This document shows positions 29,201-52,855 of a stretch of 64,000 bases of DNA, one piece after another; position 1 is the first letter of the stretch; each line of letters begins with the position of its first letter. Made by a program: the position numbers and the translations under genes. The notes below the pieces were generated by a model that saw only the letters and a list, made by a program, of their open reading frames with translations, was not told where the DNA came from and did not search any database. The stretch is taken from the NCBI RefSeq assembly GCF_002234675.1, contig NC_019864.2, positions 16,447,582 to 16,511,581 on the forward strand. Direction: 5' to 3'. This DNA is from Oryzias latipes (lineage: Eukaryota > Chordata > Actinopteri > Beloniformes > Adrianichthyidae).

Positions 29201-29417
29201 GTCTTTTAGCTGGACCTAATGTTAATGTTTTTCATGCTATTTAAATTAAGTATAAAAATTATACTTGTTTAATAAAGATGGCTTATTTTATACATTTTTT
29301 TATAATTATTATAAAATTATTTCATGCAAAACACTCTACACTTCTAGACTAGAAAACCTTAGACTTTGTCTCTGCTTTGTCAGAGTGTTGAGTGATGGTC
29401 TGACTGGAGCTGGAAAC

Positions 29418-30280
29418 ATGCACAGCCGCTTGCAGGAGTTGAAAAAGGAGGAGGAGACTCTCCTCAAAATCAAAGTCATGCTGCAAGACCAGCTGAACCG
29501 CTTGAAAGTGAGTGCAGGCTCGGGAAAAATTCATGGATGTGGGTTTTCACTTGACATTTATGTTATATCTGTGTCATGTCTCAGTTTGAAGAAGGAACCT
29601 TGAAGTCTATTATCAGTGCCCAAACAGAAGATGCGGCCTCTCAGCGTTCAAATACTGAAACTGAGGTAAACGACCTGAACTTGCAGAACATAAAACCACA
29701 ACCTAGCTCGCTGTGTAAATATATAAATAAACATATGGATAAAATGGAAGATGTTACTAAATCTGAAAAATTCCCACTTTGTAAAGTAAAAGGAAACATG
29801 GTTGATCTTTACATCTGGAACACTTTTTATAGTGCATCAAAGGACATAGTTAAAGTAAAGGAGCTTTTGTATTAATTATTTCATTTTTATCCACTGTGTG
29901 CGCTTATTCTTAACTTAATGCAATATCTGTATATTGGCTGTGAAGACTCCTAAAGCCCATACTTAAGTTTTGGTTTTTTTTTTTTTCCATAAAAGTGAGC
30001 TCACAGGATTTTGTTCTTTCACACCAACTCAAATTGTCTTCTGATTCATTTTGAGACAAATGTTTTCACAGGCATGCTGTTGTCTTATTTCCTTCCCCCT
30101 TAGGTTCAAATGAATCTTGACGATGAGAGTGAAATCAATCGCACCAAACTCCTACTGAACGCAGCTGTGGATAGTGATATGGAGGAAGAGGATGAGGAAG
30201 AAGATGAGGATGAAGAGGAAGACGAAAATGAGCTTGAAATTGTGCCTGAGGACGATGAGGAGGAAGATGATGATTACTGA
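29418..30280 (+). CDS. snapc5: snRNA-activating protein complex subunit 5
   Basis: Small subunit of SNAPc, the nuclear complex that binds the proximal element of snRNA promoters for RNA polymerases II and III. Three exons close in frame: 29418-29507, 29585-29665 and 30104-30280, all phase 0, giving 115 aa (human 98 aa). The N-terminus MHSRLQELKKEEETLLKIK, then a DQLNRLK block, matches the vertebrate family closely and is predicted helical/coiled coil. Exon 2 carries SIISAQTED, the variable middle. The C-terminus is a long Glu/Asp run (about residues 82-115), as in mammals but longer. The start is the only ATG giving the conserved MxSRLQEL. Donors are GTGAGT and GTAAAC; acceptors are CAG and TAG. 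LCTL follows in the same direction. Confidence 0.92.
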
Positions 30281-30544
30281 GAATTGTGGGTCGTCTGTGC
30301 ATTGACTGAAGACAAATGTGAACTTAATGTAACCAAACACATGTTTTTATTTGATTTGGGTTGGTTGTTTTTCTGTTTTGATTAGTTAACATGTTTAACT
30401 TATTTTGAGAGAATGAGTTACAGTGCTTGGATTTGTAGAGTTAGCATTATCCCCTGTGTGTCTCATTTTCAACATTATACCTTCAGTCCTTACCTGCAGT
30501 CAAATGTCAAATTTTATAGAACATGTGTGAGTAAAGTAAAGTGC

Positions 30545-30550
30545 ATTAAA
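30545..30550 (+). terminator. Likely SNAPC5 poly(A) signal
   Basis: ATTAAA lies 265 bp after the stop and is followed by TG/GT-rich sequence. It is the common variant hexamer; no AATAAA occurs between it and the stop. Confidence 0.4.
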
Positions 30551-31779
30551 ACTGTGTTAAAATAGGTGCCTGTACTGTAACGTTTGTGACACTTTGAACA
30601 TTAGGGAATAACAAAAATAGCAAAAATTCCCTGAAAAATCAAAGCTGTCTTGTTCAAATATAACATAACGGATGAAGATAATATGGATGCACTGTGTACA
30701 AAATAATAAGCACAAAAATAAAAAAATTTTCATGTGGCAGTTGTCTACAAGCTTGCTATTTTTTTCATTTTGAAATCTAGTTGGGTTAAAAATTAAAGTT
30801 ATGGTGTTAATACTTTTGTCCCAACCTAATCCAGGAAAATGGATTATGCAGAGCAAACACTTTCGTTTAGAAAACCATTCAGCATTTTCTAAACAGTTAA
30901 AACAATACAGGCTGCCCGACAATACTGCCAGCTTTCACTCTGACAGCAGGGACAGCTCTGGAGAAGGGTAGCGTTTCAGCAGCCAATGTGAAAACGGGGG
31001 GTTCAGAGACCTCTGCTTTTTTACATGTTCTGCTGCTCCAGGAAAATCCCTGTCGCCTTTCAGACTCAGGTGGCCAGCCTGCTCCAAATGCAATCTTCAT
31101 AAAGCTTACAGGTAACAGGACCAGAAAGTAATTACATTTTATTTAACATTTGTAATTATGAAGAGTGAGTGGTCTGTAATGTGTAAAATATATGTGAAAT
31201 TGGTACATTCCTTTTTTACGTTTCTTATGTAGCTGATATACTTGTATAATAAATTTCTAATAATGTTTTTTTTATGAGTCTGACCCCAAATGCTTGATAA
31301 AAAGAATTTTTAACCCATAATTATTGTTTGATCTTTTTTTTGGTTTGTTTTCTTTGTTATTGATGCTCCAAAAAAGTATAACTTTGAATTATTTTGCTTT
31401 GTCAAACAATCCTGTTCTTTTTTCCGGGCATATGATAAATGGTTGTCATGTGAACTGTAGATACATTAACCTCTGTGACACTAGCTTTGCTTGCAGAGGT
31501 GGAACAACAGTTTGTATGGGATCTGTCTGCCTCAGCAAGATGTTTCTACACTCCATTGAATTTGAAAAGAGGCATTGCATTAGAAACGTGGGACCCCCCC
31601 CATCCCTCATGCTTCATAATATTGAATGCTTTCAGAATGCCAGCAGTTCATTGACATTTTGACCTATCAAGTTTGTCTTTGTAACTCGTACATTTGCAGG
31701 CATGTATGATTAAAGCTTCTTGTTTTTGAAGGAGTGGAGCAGAACGAGTCAGGAACTGTGCTGCAGACTCAGAGGTACC

Positions 31780-35588
<3,809 letters not shown>

Positions 35589-35857
35589 AAAGTGTGCAAA
35601 CCCCAAAATCAACAGTCTGTGCACACATGTGGTCCAAGAGCTTATCTTTTTAATGAGTTATGTGTGAGAATTTGAACAGAGCTTAGAGAAAACTATTGAG
35701 TGTTAATTTAAAGTGTGAATACAAAGTTTCCGGAAAAATACTGGAACTTAGAAGGCAAAACTTTCAGAATACACCTCCAATATATTGATTTCCATATTGG
35801 AACACTGAAGTGCAATGTTGTTTTTGCTAACAGCCACTATTATCCTCTGTACTTTAA

Positions 35858-35863
35858 ATTAAA
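35858..35863 (+). terminator. Candidate LCTL poly(A) signal
   Basis: ATTAAA lies 270 bp after the LCTL stop. A second candidate, AATAAA, lies at 35984-35989. If the second is used, the LCTL 3' UTR comes within about 100 bp of the ZWILCH stop codon on the other strand. Confidence 0.35.
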
Positions 35864-36012
35864 CTAATTTGTTTGGCCAATATTTCTTCAATGAATGTAT
35901 TATTTTCTCTGCCATTGTTCTCTTAAGAAAAATGGACAGACAGATGGACAGAGAGGTACACTTAATCAATAAGGTAATGTCAGAATAAAACAAAAAGGGG
36001 TTACTGCAGGTT

Positions 36013-36018
36013 TTTAAT
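36013..36018 (-). terminator. Candidate ZWILCH poly(A) signal
   Basis: ATTAAA on the minus strand, about 66 bp beyond the ZWILCH stop. It overlaps the zone where the LCTL transcript may end, so the two 3' ends may interleave. Confidence 0.35.
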
Positions 36019-36083
36019 AACAGTTTCAGTGGCTAACACAAATCTCAAAACACCTAAATGTTTTTGTGCAATTTTAAACTAAA

Positions 36084-39000
36084 TTATGCACAGCTGACAA
36101 GGCTGCAGCACAACATGGTTGAAAAGAAAGCAGGCTCTTCGCAGTCCTCACTAGCTGTGTCCGTTGGATAATCTGGGGGGAAAAAAACATATTTTAAGAA
36201 ATTAACTCATCATCATTATATTGACTAAATAGAACTCAGATTTTTTGGGGGGGGACATATTACCGGTTTCAAAGACGACGTGATCAACTAGAGGTCTGTC
36301 GCTGAGCTGCAAGGATGTCCGCACCTCCCAGGGGGTGTGTCCGCTGGTCACCTCCACCCCCCACTTAATGGGGTGCTCTCTGTGGTAAAAACCCAACCAG
36401 TCTGGTTTAACATTTGTGATTATGCTCTTTTAGTGGCATTTATACATTTTTTTTTCTTAATAAAATAAGTTGTTTATGGCTGCAAGTTGAGATCAAAATG
36501 GATTTTGTTTGATCTGATTTGATGGGTTGACTTCTCACTAAACAGACGCTCCTTTAAGATTCCAAATTAATATAAGGCAAACATTTCGTTATACTTCCAC
36601 AGTTTGTTTGGCATTCTGACATTCTGCTTGACATTCGATTAAATCACAAAACTACTTTTTCTACTGCTTAAGCAGAACTCATCACATACATGTTTGTAGT
36701 GTTTTCTATACCAAAAAGAAGCTCTAGTGGATTTCTACAATTGAACTGAATAAAAAAAAGAAGAATCATGCTAAAGTTACAAAGGAAAATAAGATCCAAA
36801 TGTTTGCCCAACTTGAATAAAATCTCATTAAAGATAGAGGAATACATTTTTGCTTTTCAAAATAATGGTCATTTCAAAAGGCAGAACAGACAGAACTTAC
36901 TTCTGATAGAAATGGCTGATCATTGCAGGTTTGATCTGGAGTTTAAACTCGTGCTCTTCATCATATGCGGCTGTTTTGTAGTACTGCAAGCATGATCTGC
37001 AAATGAAACGAAAATGTAACGTTCTTTTTCAGCTTGATTAAACTTGCGATAAAAATCTTCAGTTGTTTACTGAGTGAGATGGAAGAGGCGGTCGTAGGGC
37101 AGACACAGGAAGGTACTGCTGGTCACGATGATGTCCAGCAGATGGTGCAGTTTTCTGAGTCGAGCCACTTGCTCTTGCAAATCGACTTCCGTGTTCAAAT
37201 AATACCACTGAGAAAAACATTGTTTTTATGATGAAACACATCTCAGAAGTGTCAGATGGGTCTTTTAAAAATACTTTCCTCTTACCAAGTGATTCAGAGT
37301 GGTCAGCTCTTCACCTGAAACAAGAAAAATGTTTGCAATAAAATTTTTGCAGTTTGTATTTTTTTTAAAGTCCTCCCAGACTTTGAATTTATAAATCAGA
37401 AGTGCAACAGAATCTTAGGTTAAAAAGTATTTGTGTTTTAGTTGGGGAGCTTTACAGCAATAGTTAGGTGGTTACCAATCAGGTAGTTGATGTAGTCTTT
37501 TCTTATCTTGTCCAAACCCATTTCTAGCAGCATGCTGACAGGAGTGATGCCTGTCAGAGAAACATGATCCACCTGCTGGTGGTAGGACTGTAGAATGAGC
37601 TTGCTGAGGGAGCTGCTGCTGTCTCTGTGAATCTGTAAAACACCCCAAAACAGAGTGCTTATAAATCCTTTCATTGAAATTAACAGTTGTTTTTTTTTAA
37701 AGCTACATTGCTAATTACCCAGGGCTTGATGTCACCGTATCTTAGGGCGTCAATGACTAACTTCAGGCAGTCTCCAATATCCTGGTATGAGGTTACGCCT
37801 GCCGTGGAAAGAAAGTGGGAGAAGAATGGTTCCTTCTGTCCATTTGAAAGGCAACCCCAGTTCTGACAGCAGAGACAACCTGACTGACTTTTTCTCATGC
37901 GAATCCAAAGCTGCTCCACGAAGTCCATGTCTCCTCTTTCCAAGAAAGAGTTGAAAATTGGAGTTTCCGTTTCAGACTTCCTCTTTGAGGTCTTAAAAAA
38001 CAGACAAAAAAACAAAACAGATCCAACATAAGTTTTGCTACGTGCATTTTTGAAGAAGAAAAAAAGGTTTTAGCACAGTATTATGTTACCTCAGGTGTCT
38101 TTGCTGGCTGATCTCGGGGTGTCTTTGCTGTACTTTGAAGCTCTGAAAACAGAAACAAAAGATTTTTTTTTACCACTAGATGGAGTATTTGGGGTGCATT
38201 CACTTTTCTAAAAGTTAATACCTTCTAGGTAGGATTTGGTCAGATTAACAGCTGACATGCTTTCCAAAGGTTCCATCCATTCAGTCTCACCCGTTCTCAA
38301 ACCATCTGCTAAAGTCTAAAAAAGAAACAAAAACCAGAAAACTTGAGTTTATTTTAACAGAAGGCCATCTGCACATTTATAGCTTAATTGATGAGAAACT
38401 CACCTGTAGAAACTCTAGTTCTCTGTACATCTCAAACATGGGGCTTCTCATGTCTCCAGTAGCAACTTTAATATTCTGCAATTAAAAAAAGACCCAAAAA
38501 AAGGGAAGTAAAATCAGACATTAAAGCTCAAATTTCCGTGAAAAATCCTTATTTGTTTTTTTATACTTTGATGTATAAAATAATGAAATACTTTCTATTA
38601 AAACACAGGCAGTGTGAGTCTCTGCTGCTCACCAGTGTTGCAGTCGAGGACAGAGGTGGGACCTCAAGGACACTCTCCACATGACTCCACTTCAGGTCCA
38701 CTGTGACACTGCTTTGCGACTCAATTGTCGTGTTCTCGACAACAGTGGAGCCAAACAGACTGAATCTAGCACTGCCTTTAATCCCTATCTGGAAGCATTG
38801 ACAAATGTATGTCAACAAAGGATCATAAAATGCAGACAAACTTAAGTTCACGCACACTTACAGAAGACGAGTTGTGCCTTTTTTTATGCTCCTGTTTTAA
38901 TTCTTCTAAGGTTATGAGAGACCGTTTGTCCACAGTTGAACCTAAGGATGAGTAAAACGTGTGAAACAGTTACAATAATATGATTTTATTGATTCAAGGA

Positions 39001-40076
39001 TGAGTTAGTTTGGGATAAATGGCCAAGAAATACATTTGCAGGTGATGGAGTAGAGTTTGATGGCAGTTATTTTAGTGTCGACGCAGACTGGTTCGGCCCC
39101 AAGCCAAGTTGTTCCAGCGGGGTCAGACATGTCACAGCGCACCCAAAGAGGATGTAAGGCGGGATTCTTGTCAGCAATCGACATACCAGGATTCAAAGAT
39201 AATGTATACCAAGACAGCAACTGCCTTTAGAGACAGGAAAACAGTTGATTACAAACACAGCTTGGAAAATGGCCTTACGTTTTGTAAATATAAGCAAAAT
39301 GTTGAACATTTTATCCCCACCTTGCTTTCATGATTGTGAGTGGCTGTGGCACCAGTTCTGTCTGCAGAGCATCTGCATCTGCATCATCAGCACCATCATC
39401 ATCAGCATCATCAACATCAATATCATCATCAGCAGCATCGTCATCGTCGTTATCATCACAGCTTGATGTCATTTGCTGATTCTCTGGTTGACATTTTTTT
39501 GGGGTCTAAAGAAAGCAGACATTACAGCATTAAAGAGAACAGAAGTTAAATATCAGCTGCATCAAAAATGCATACACTTAAAAATCAAAAACCCACATCA
39601 GTATATAACCAATCTATTGGGAAAAAAAGTCATCAATTGCTTCCCACTTCCTAATTATTTGACCCATCCAAAAGTTCAGAATACTTACAGCTTTTTCACA
39701 AACAAAGATGGTCTGGTTGCCACAATACATGTTCACTGCAGCAATTTTGTCCCCATTCATTTTTACAATATGGATGTCCTCCTGGAATTAATAAATATTA
39801 TTTAAACAAACAACTTCATACTTTTATCAACCCAGAACAGAGACTTTACCGCTGCAAATACTTCAGCTAAAATTACCTCAAATGTGACTGAATCGTTGCT
39901 ACTTTCAACCTGAAGCGACCTGAAATCGACATACATCTTTACAAATTATAATAGAAATTGGTCAAGCGACATGTAAAATAAATGATTTGTTTTCGTTCAC
40001 GTCGACACTGTTTAAACAGCACTCACCGAAGAATAGAGAAAAACTCCTTAGCGTTAAGTATCACCTTCGAACCCAT
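36084..40076 (-). CDS. zwilch: ZWILCH kinetochore protein (RZZ complex)
   Basis: Subunit of the ROD-Zwilch-ZW10 complex, which loads dynein and checkpoint proteins at kinetochores. Eighteen exons close in frame to 610 aa (human 591): 40076-40027, 39919-39877, 39781-39689, 39505-39321, 39224-39034, 38941-38862, 38788-38633, 38475-38404, 38315-38222, 38142-38090, 37991-37880, 37798-37719, 37632-37476, 37314-37286, 37207-37071, 36996-36901, 36379-36264, 36172-36084. Family blocks include [59 protein letters not shown] and [15 protein letters not shown]. Exon 4 adds an Asp-rich run (about residues 79-110) encoded by GAT/GAC repeats. The intron 37879-37799 is 81 nt and open in frame. The start [13 protein letters not shown] is the only ATG before the conserved part. 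Confidence 0.92.
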
Positions 40077-40606
40077 CACGTAATTTCAGTCGATCGCTCA
40101 AAATACAAAGAACCGCAAATAAGAACCCAAACTATAGCTAAAAATGTGAGCCACTGTTGATGTTTTGACACTCCCGCGCTTCTCCACAGTGTGACGACAT
40201 CAGGTCATAGGTCAAATTGTGATCAGCGATAATTTTGTTTTACAGAAATCCAACACATTTAAAGTTAAATTAAAACAACTTTTGAAAACAAATAATTTTA
40301 ATAACACACAAAAAAGTCAATATTATTACCTTCAAAAGAGACATGGGAAAGTAGTTCGGGCTTTCTAGTTTCATGCGCCAACGTGGAGTCGACATATAGT
40401 CCCAATTGAAAAAAGTGGGGTTTTTTTATTCTTAGGAAAAAATATGATCAATTTAACATATTTAATTGTCATATTTATTATCAATATAATTACTTCATAT
40501 TCTATTTTTCACTTTAGGTAAGGACAAAAAACTATGCACATAAGGTTTTAAACGGAAGTCGTCGCTCTGGAAGCGGAGGGATAAATCTTCACAGAAAAGT
40601 CACCAA
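40077..40606. promoter_or_regulatory. Shared divergent promoter of ZWILCH and RPL4
   Basis: The ZWILCH start codon and the likely RPL4 transcription start are about 530 bp apart, head to head. A CGGAAGT (ETS/GABP-type) site lies at 40553-40559, about 50 bp before the RPL4 start. A TAAAT-type AT-rich box at 40581-40587 sits near the usual TATA distance. Two repeated GGTCA half-sites occur near 40203-40213. Such spacing is typical of bidirectional housekeeping promoters. Confidence 0.6.
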
Positions 40607-40677
40607 CTTCCTTTTCACTGTGGCCGCCATAGCGAGTGGAGCGTGGTTCCCGGCGAGCCGAAAAATAACTATCAAAA

Positions 40678-40680
<3 letters not shown>
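40607..40680 (+). promoter_or_regulatory. rpl4: RPL4 5' UTR with terminal oligopyrimidine tract
   Basis: The pyrimidine tract CTTCCTTTTC at 40607-40616 is the likely mRNA cap region, a TOP motif that places ribosomal protein mRNAs under mTOR/LARP1 control. It is followed by GGCCGCCAT (40622-40630), a YY1-type site just downstream of the start, also usual in these genes. The exon ends with the ATG at 40678-40680. Confidence 0.65.
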
Positions 40681-43626
<2,946 letters not shown>

Positions 43627-43648
43627 ACATACAGACTAGAGTTCATTC

Positions 43649-43654
43649 AATAAA
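43649..43654 (+). terminator. RPL4 poly(A) signal
   Basis: AATAAA lies 23 bp after the stop, followed by the TG-rich CTGCTGTTG. The very short 3' UTR is usual for ribosomal protein genes. Confidence 0.8.
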
Positions 43655-43688
43655 CCAGTTTCAAATGGAGTCTGCTGTTGTTCAAATA

Positions 43689-43694
43689 TTTATT
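43689..43694 (-). terminator. Candidate MAP2K1 poly(A) signal
   Basis: AATAAA on the minus strand, about 240 bp beyond the MAP2K1 stop and 35-45 bp from the RPL4 signal on the other strand. ATTAAA near 43790 on the minus strand is an alternative. Confidence 0.4.
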
Positions 43695-43932
43695 TTCCAG
43701 GTTTAAAAATATGACATAAGCTCAGGGATTGTTAAGCATAGAGCACAGAACAGTAACCAGCACAAAGATTTAGCAGCTTTTTTCATAGTTTAATTACTAG
43801 AAAAAATCTTTTAGCACAATGCTTCACTTGGCATTTTACTTTATACACATCGGGTTTAGAAATGGCTGCACATCCTTAAGTGCATTCTTGGTGTAAGCTG
43901 ATTTCAAAAATACAAATTCTTTAGTCAACATC

Positions 43933-50080
<6,148 letters not shown>

Positions 50081-50300
50081 GTTTTTTCTCAGGAATCGGC
50101 CTTTTTGTGGAATGAAAGCCGTGAGGACGGAGGGACAAGGCGGCCAGACGAACCAGTGGAACGAAAACGGAGCAGTGCTGTCACGACCTGCAGACCCAGC
50201 GCAGCTGATGCTTCGCTTAACGGGTGGACGTGAGCTGAACGTCACAAAAATGTTTACACCTTGGTCTTCCGGGCACCATGTCAGGCCCTGATTGCAGTGC

Positions 50301-51269
50301 GCCCTCTGCCGGTGACTGCTGGCATCGCAGTCCTGTGCAGCAGAGGGAAGTTCGTGTATTGTACAGGGGCGGACTTGTTGCACATGTGTGTGTGGGGGGC
50401 ATTTACAAACATGGTCTAAAATAATTTCCTCAATAGTTTAAATCTGTCATAAAAAGCCCAAATTACTGAAATGGCATAAGACTGCTCGTGTGAAAGTGTT
50501 TTGTCCTCCCCTGTCCCTGTGTGGCAATGGACCATTCCGTCAACATCAAGTTAGATAGCAGAGAAAGACTGAACAGCTTTTTTTTAAGAGGCAAGATGAA
50601 GCGATTGTTAAAATGATCATTATCATTTTACTGTTAATGCAAGTAAAAAAACACACCTCACACAAAATGTTAACAATTTAAGTTAAACAACAACAAAACT
50701 TTTGCAAGAAGAACGACAATACAAGTACAACAGAATAAAATAGTATTTCTTTGTCATTTTTTTCATTGACACCACTCTGTAGGCAGGGAGTTGTTTTGTG
50801 CCATCACTCCAGGATTTTTGTGTCTTTTGCCATCTTTTGTCAGCTAATTAAAAAAACAATTATAAGACCCTCATTTGTTCCTTCTTGAAAGTAAGTGGGT
50901 AACAACGTAGCTCATTCAATAAATTCAGTGTTGTTGTTTTTAAAAAAAATGTATGTAAAACACATTTCTTTAATATTTTAATGTTTTTCAGTTATTATTC
51001 TTTTATCAAAACATTTGGATTCGTGATGCTGTCTAGAAGTGGACCATTGAAAAAGTTATTCGACTGATGATTCACTCAAGGTAAGGATTTGGAGTTTCAA
51101 CTTCCTGCACATTTTTTAAATATCCGTTAGATAAATCCTGGCAAGCAGTTGGACTCTACTCTAAATAAAACACCTGCAAGTCATTTTCAAGAGAGAACAA
51201 ACCTTTGCTCTTGTAGATGCCTTCTTTAAGGTACAGCTGCCAGAGGAAATAACAGAAATGTTAGTGAAA
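50301..51269. other. Gene-free stretch upstream of MAP2K1
   Basis: AT-rich, with nothing recognised. Confidence 0.45.
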
Positions 51270-51592
51270 ATCCATCCATCCATTTTTTTGATTCCATTGA
51301 ATCCCTGTTGGGGTCAGGGGCTGGCAGAGCCTAACCCAGCTACTGTTATGCAAAGGTGGGGGTACACCCTGAACAGGTTGCAGGGCCACACAATCACACA
51401 CCTATATGGGCAAATTTAGAATGATCAATTGACATGTGAAGCATTATTTTGGAGGAAGTGCCTGAGGAAAACCCACACAAACACAAGGAGAACATACAAA
51501 CTCCACACAGAAAAGTCCCAGCTGGGATTTGAACCTGGGCCTTCTTTCTGTGATGCAAGTACACAAGTAACCACAACAACACAGTGGAGGTG
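51270..51592 (-). repeat. Dispersed repeat R2 (reverse copy)
   Basis: On the minus strand the order is GGTTCAAATCCCAGCTGGGA, GGAGTTTGTATGTTCTCC, AACCTGTTCAGGGTGTACC and the GGATGGATGGATTTT tail. This is the same order as at 5.3 and 56.4 kb. Confidence 0.75.
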
Positions 51593-52559
51593 AATGTGTG
51601 CAAAAATTACATCTGTGTGAAAGTTAAGCCTCCTTTTATGTATGTAGTTATTTCATGCATATAGATCGCGCTAATATCATGCTAATGGCTTTGATAGTTT
51701 TCAGATATTTTTGCAAAGCTGATCACCAAAGACTAACTTCCTAAAAATGGTAAAAATTCACGAAATAAGCTGCTTGTGCCCCCACTTGTGAGTTTTGGTA
51801 GGTGAAAACTAGTAAAAACCAGACAACCCGATTTCCATTCAATAAAAATATGAATAGTAACTTGTCCCCAAACAGCTGCTGCACTTTGAACGTAACTTCT
51901 TTAATCCAAGCGTATATGCTTGCTTCCTCAGCTCCTGGTCTTTTTCTCTTCCCTGCAGGAGCAAGTGGCTGCTGTTATCTCTGCTTCAGAAGCTGCCTGT
52001 TTTTCTGCTGTAATCTCTGTCCACAAATCCCCAACCTCTCAGACAAAGAAGTGGTGGATGAGGCAATACATCCACAGCATCAAACAAGGCACAGCATATT
52101 CTGGGTTTCCAGCACTGCTGCACAGCCCCTAGCAGAATGTCTCAGCCTGAACAAGTTTTTTTTAAGTTTTTTTTGCCTTGGTTTGCTGTCTCCTGATGCA
52201 AAAACGATGTCTGAAAATATTAAAGTAAATGTCTAAAACTTTTAACTCAGATGATATTCACACTCTCAACATCTCTTATGCTAGATGTCCAAACAATATG
52301 TAGAAAATCTTTTTTACCAAAAGGCCAGAATGCTCTGTTTTATGAAACAAAAATGGAAGAATTATGGATAAACGTTCTTCAGCAACAGGGAAAAGAGCAA
52401 ACAGACTGTCTTATCTTATAATGTCAGATCATCAAAGCAAAATCAGAGGTGTCATATAAAAAATGAATAAAAGAAACTACTGTCTAGTGTGACACATAAA
52501 CTATTTTTTTCATGACAACTTTCTGTTTATCCCAATCAAGTAGGTTTAGAATCACTGAT
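51593..52559. other. Gene-free stretch
   Basis: The plus-strand frame at 51802-52236 (144 codons) is not recognisable and lies in ordinary spacer. No gene is called. Confidence 0.4.
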
Positions 52560-52855
52560 GTTGTTGTTGATCTTTTAGCACATCCCATCAGGGGTTGCCA
52601 CAGTCAATCAGCTTTCACCGATTCTCACAGGTGGTTTGGCAGACATTTATACACTGGATGCTCTTCCTGACACAATCCTGTATTTTATCCTGGCTGGGGA
52701 CCGGCACAGGGAGACCCAGACTTGAGGCATGATGGGTCTTGCCCAATGATGCACAAGGGTTAAGCTCATTGCGCCCCCTGGGAAGCAAACCCTGGTTTCT
52801 TGCACACCAGTCCTACATCCAGCCAACTGAGAACATCCAACTGCTACACTGAAGT
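52560..52855 (-). repeat. tRNA-headed SINE-like repeat R3, copy 3
   Basis: On the minus strand it carries an A-box-like CAGTTGGCTGGATGTAGG, a B-box-like GGTTTGCTTCC, then GTGCCGGTCCCCAGCCAGG, ATTGTGTCAGGAAGAGCATC and GTGAGAATCGGTGAAAGCTG. The blocks match the copy at 48.6 kb. Confidence 0.7.

Noticed and set aside
39340..39549. His-rich plus-strand ORF
   Set aside because: Antisense of the Asp-rich repeat in ZWILCH exon 4.
51802..52236. 144-codon plus-strand ORF
   Set aside because: No recognisable content, no splice context, ordinary AT-rich spacer.
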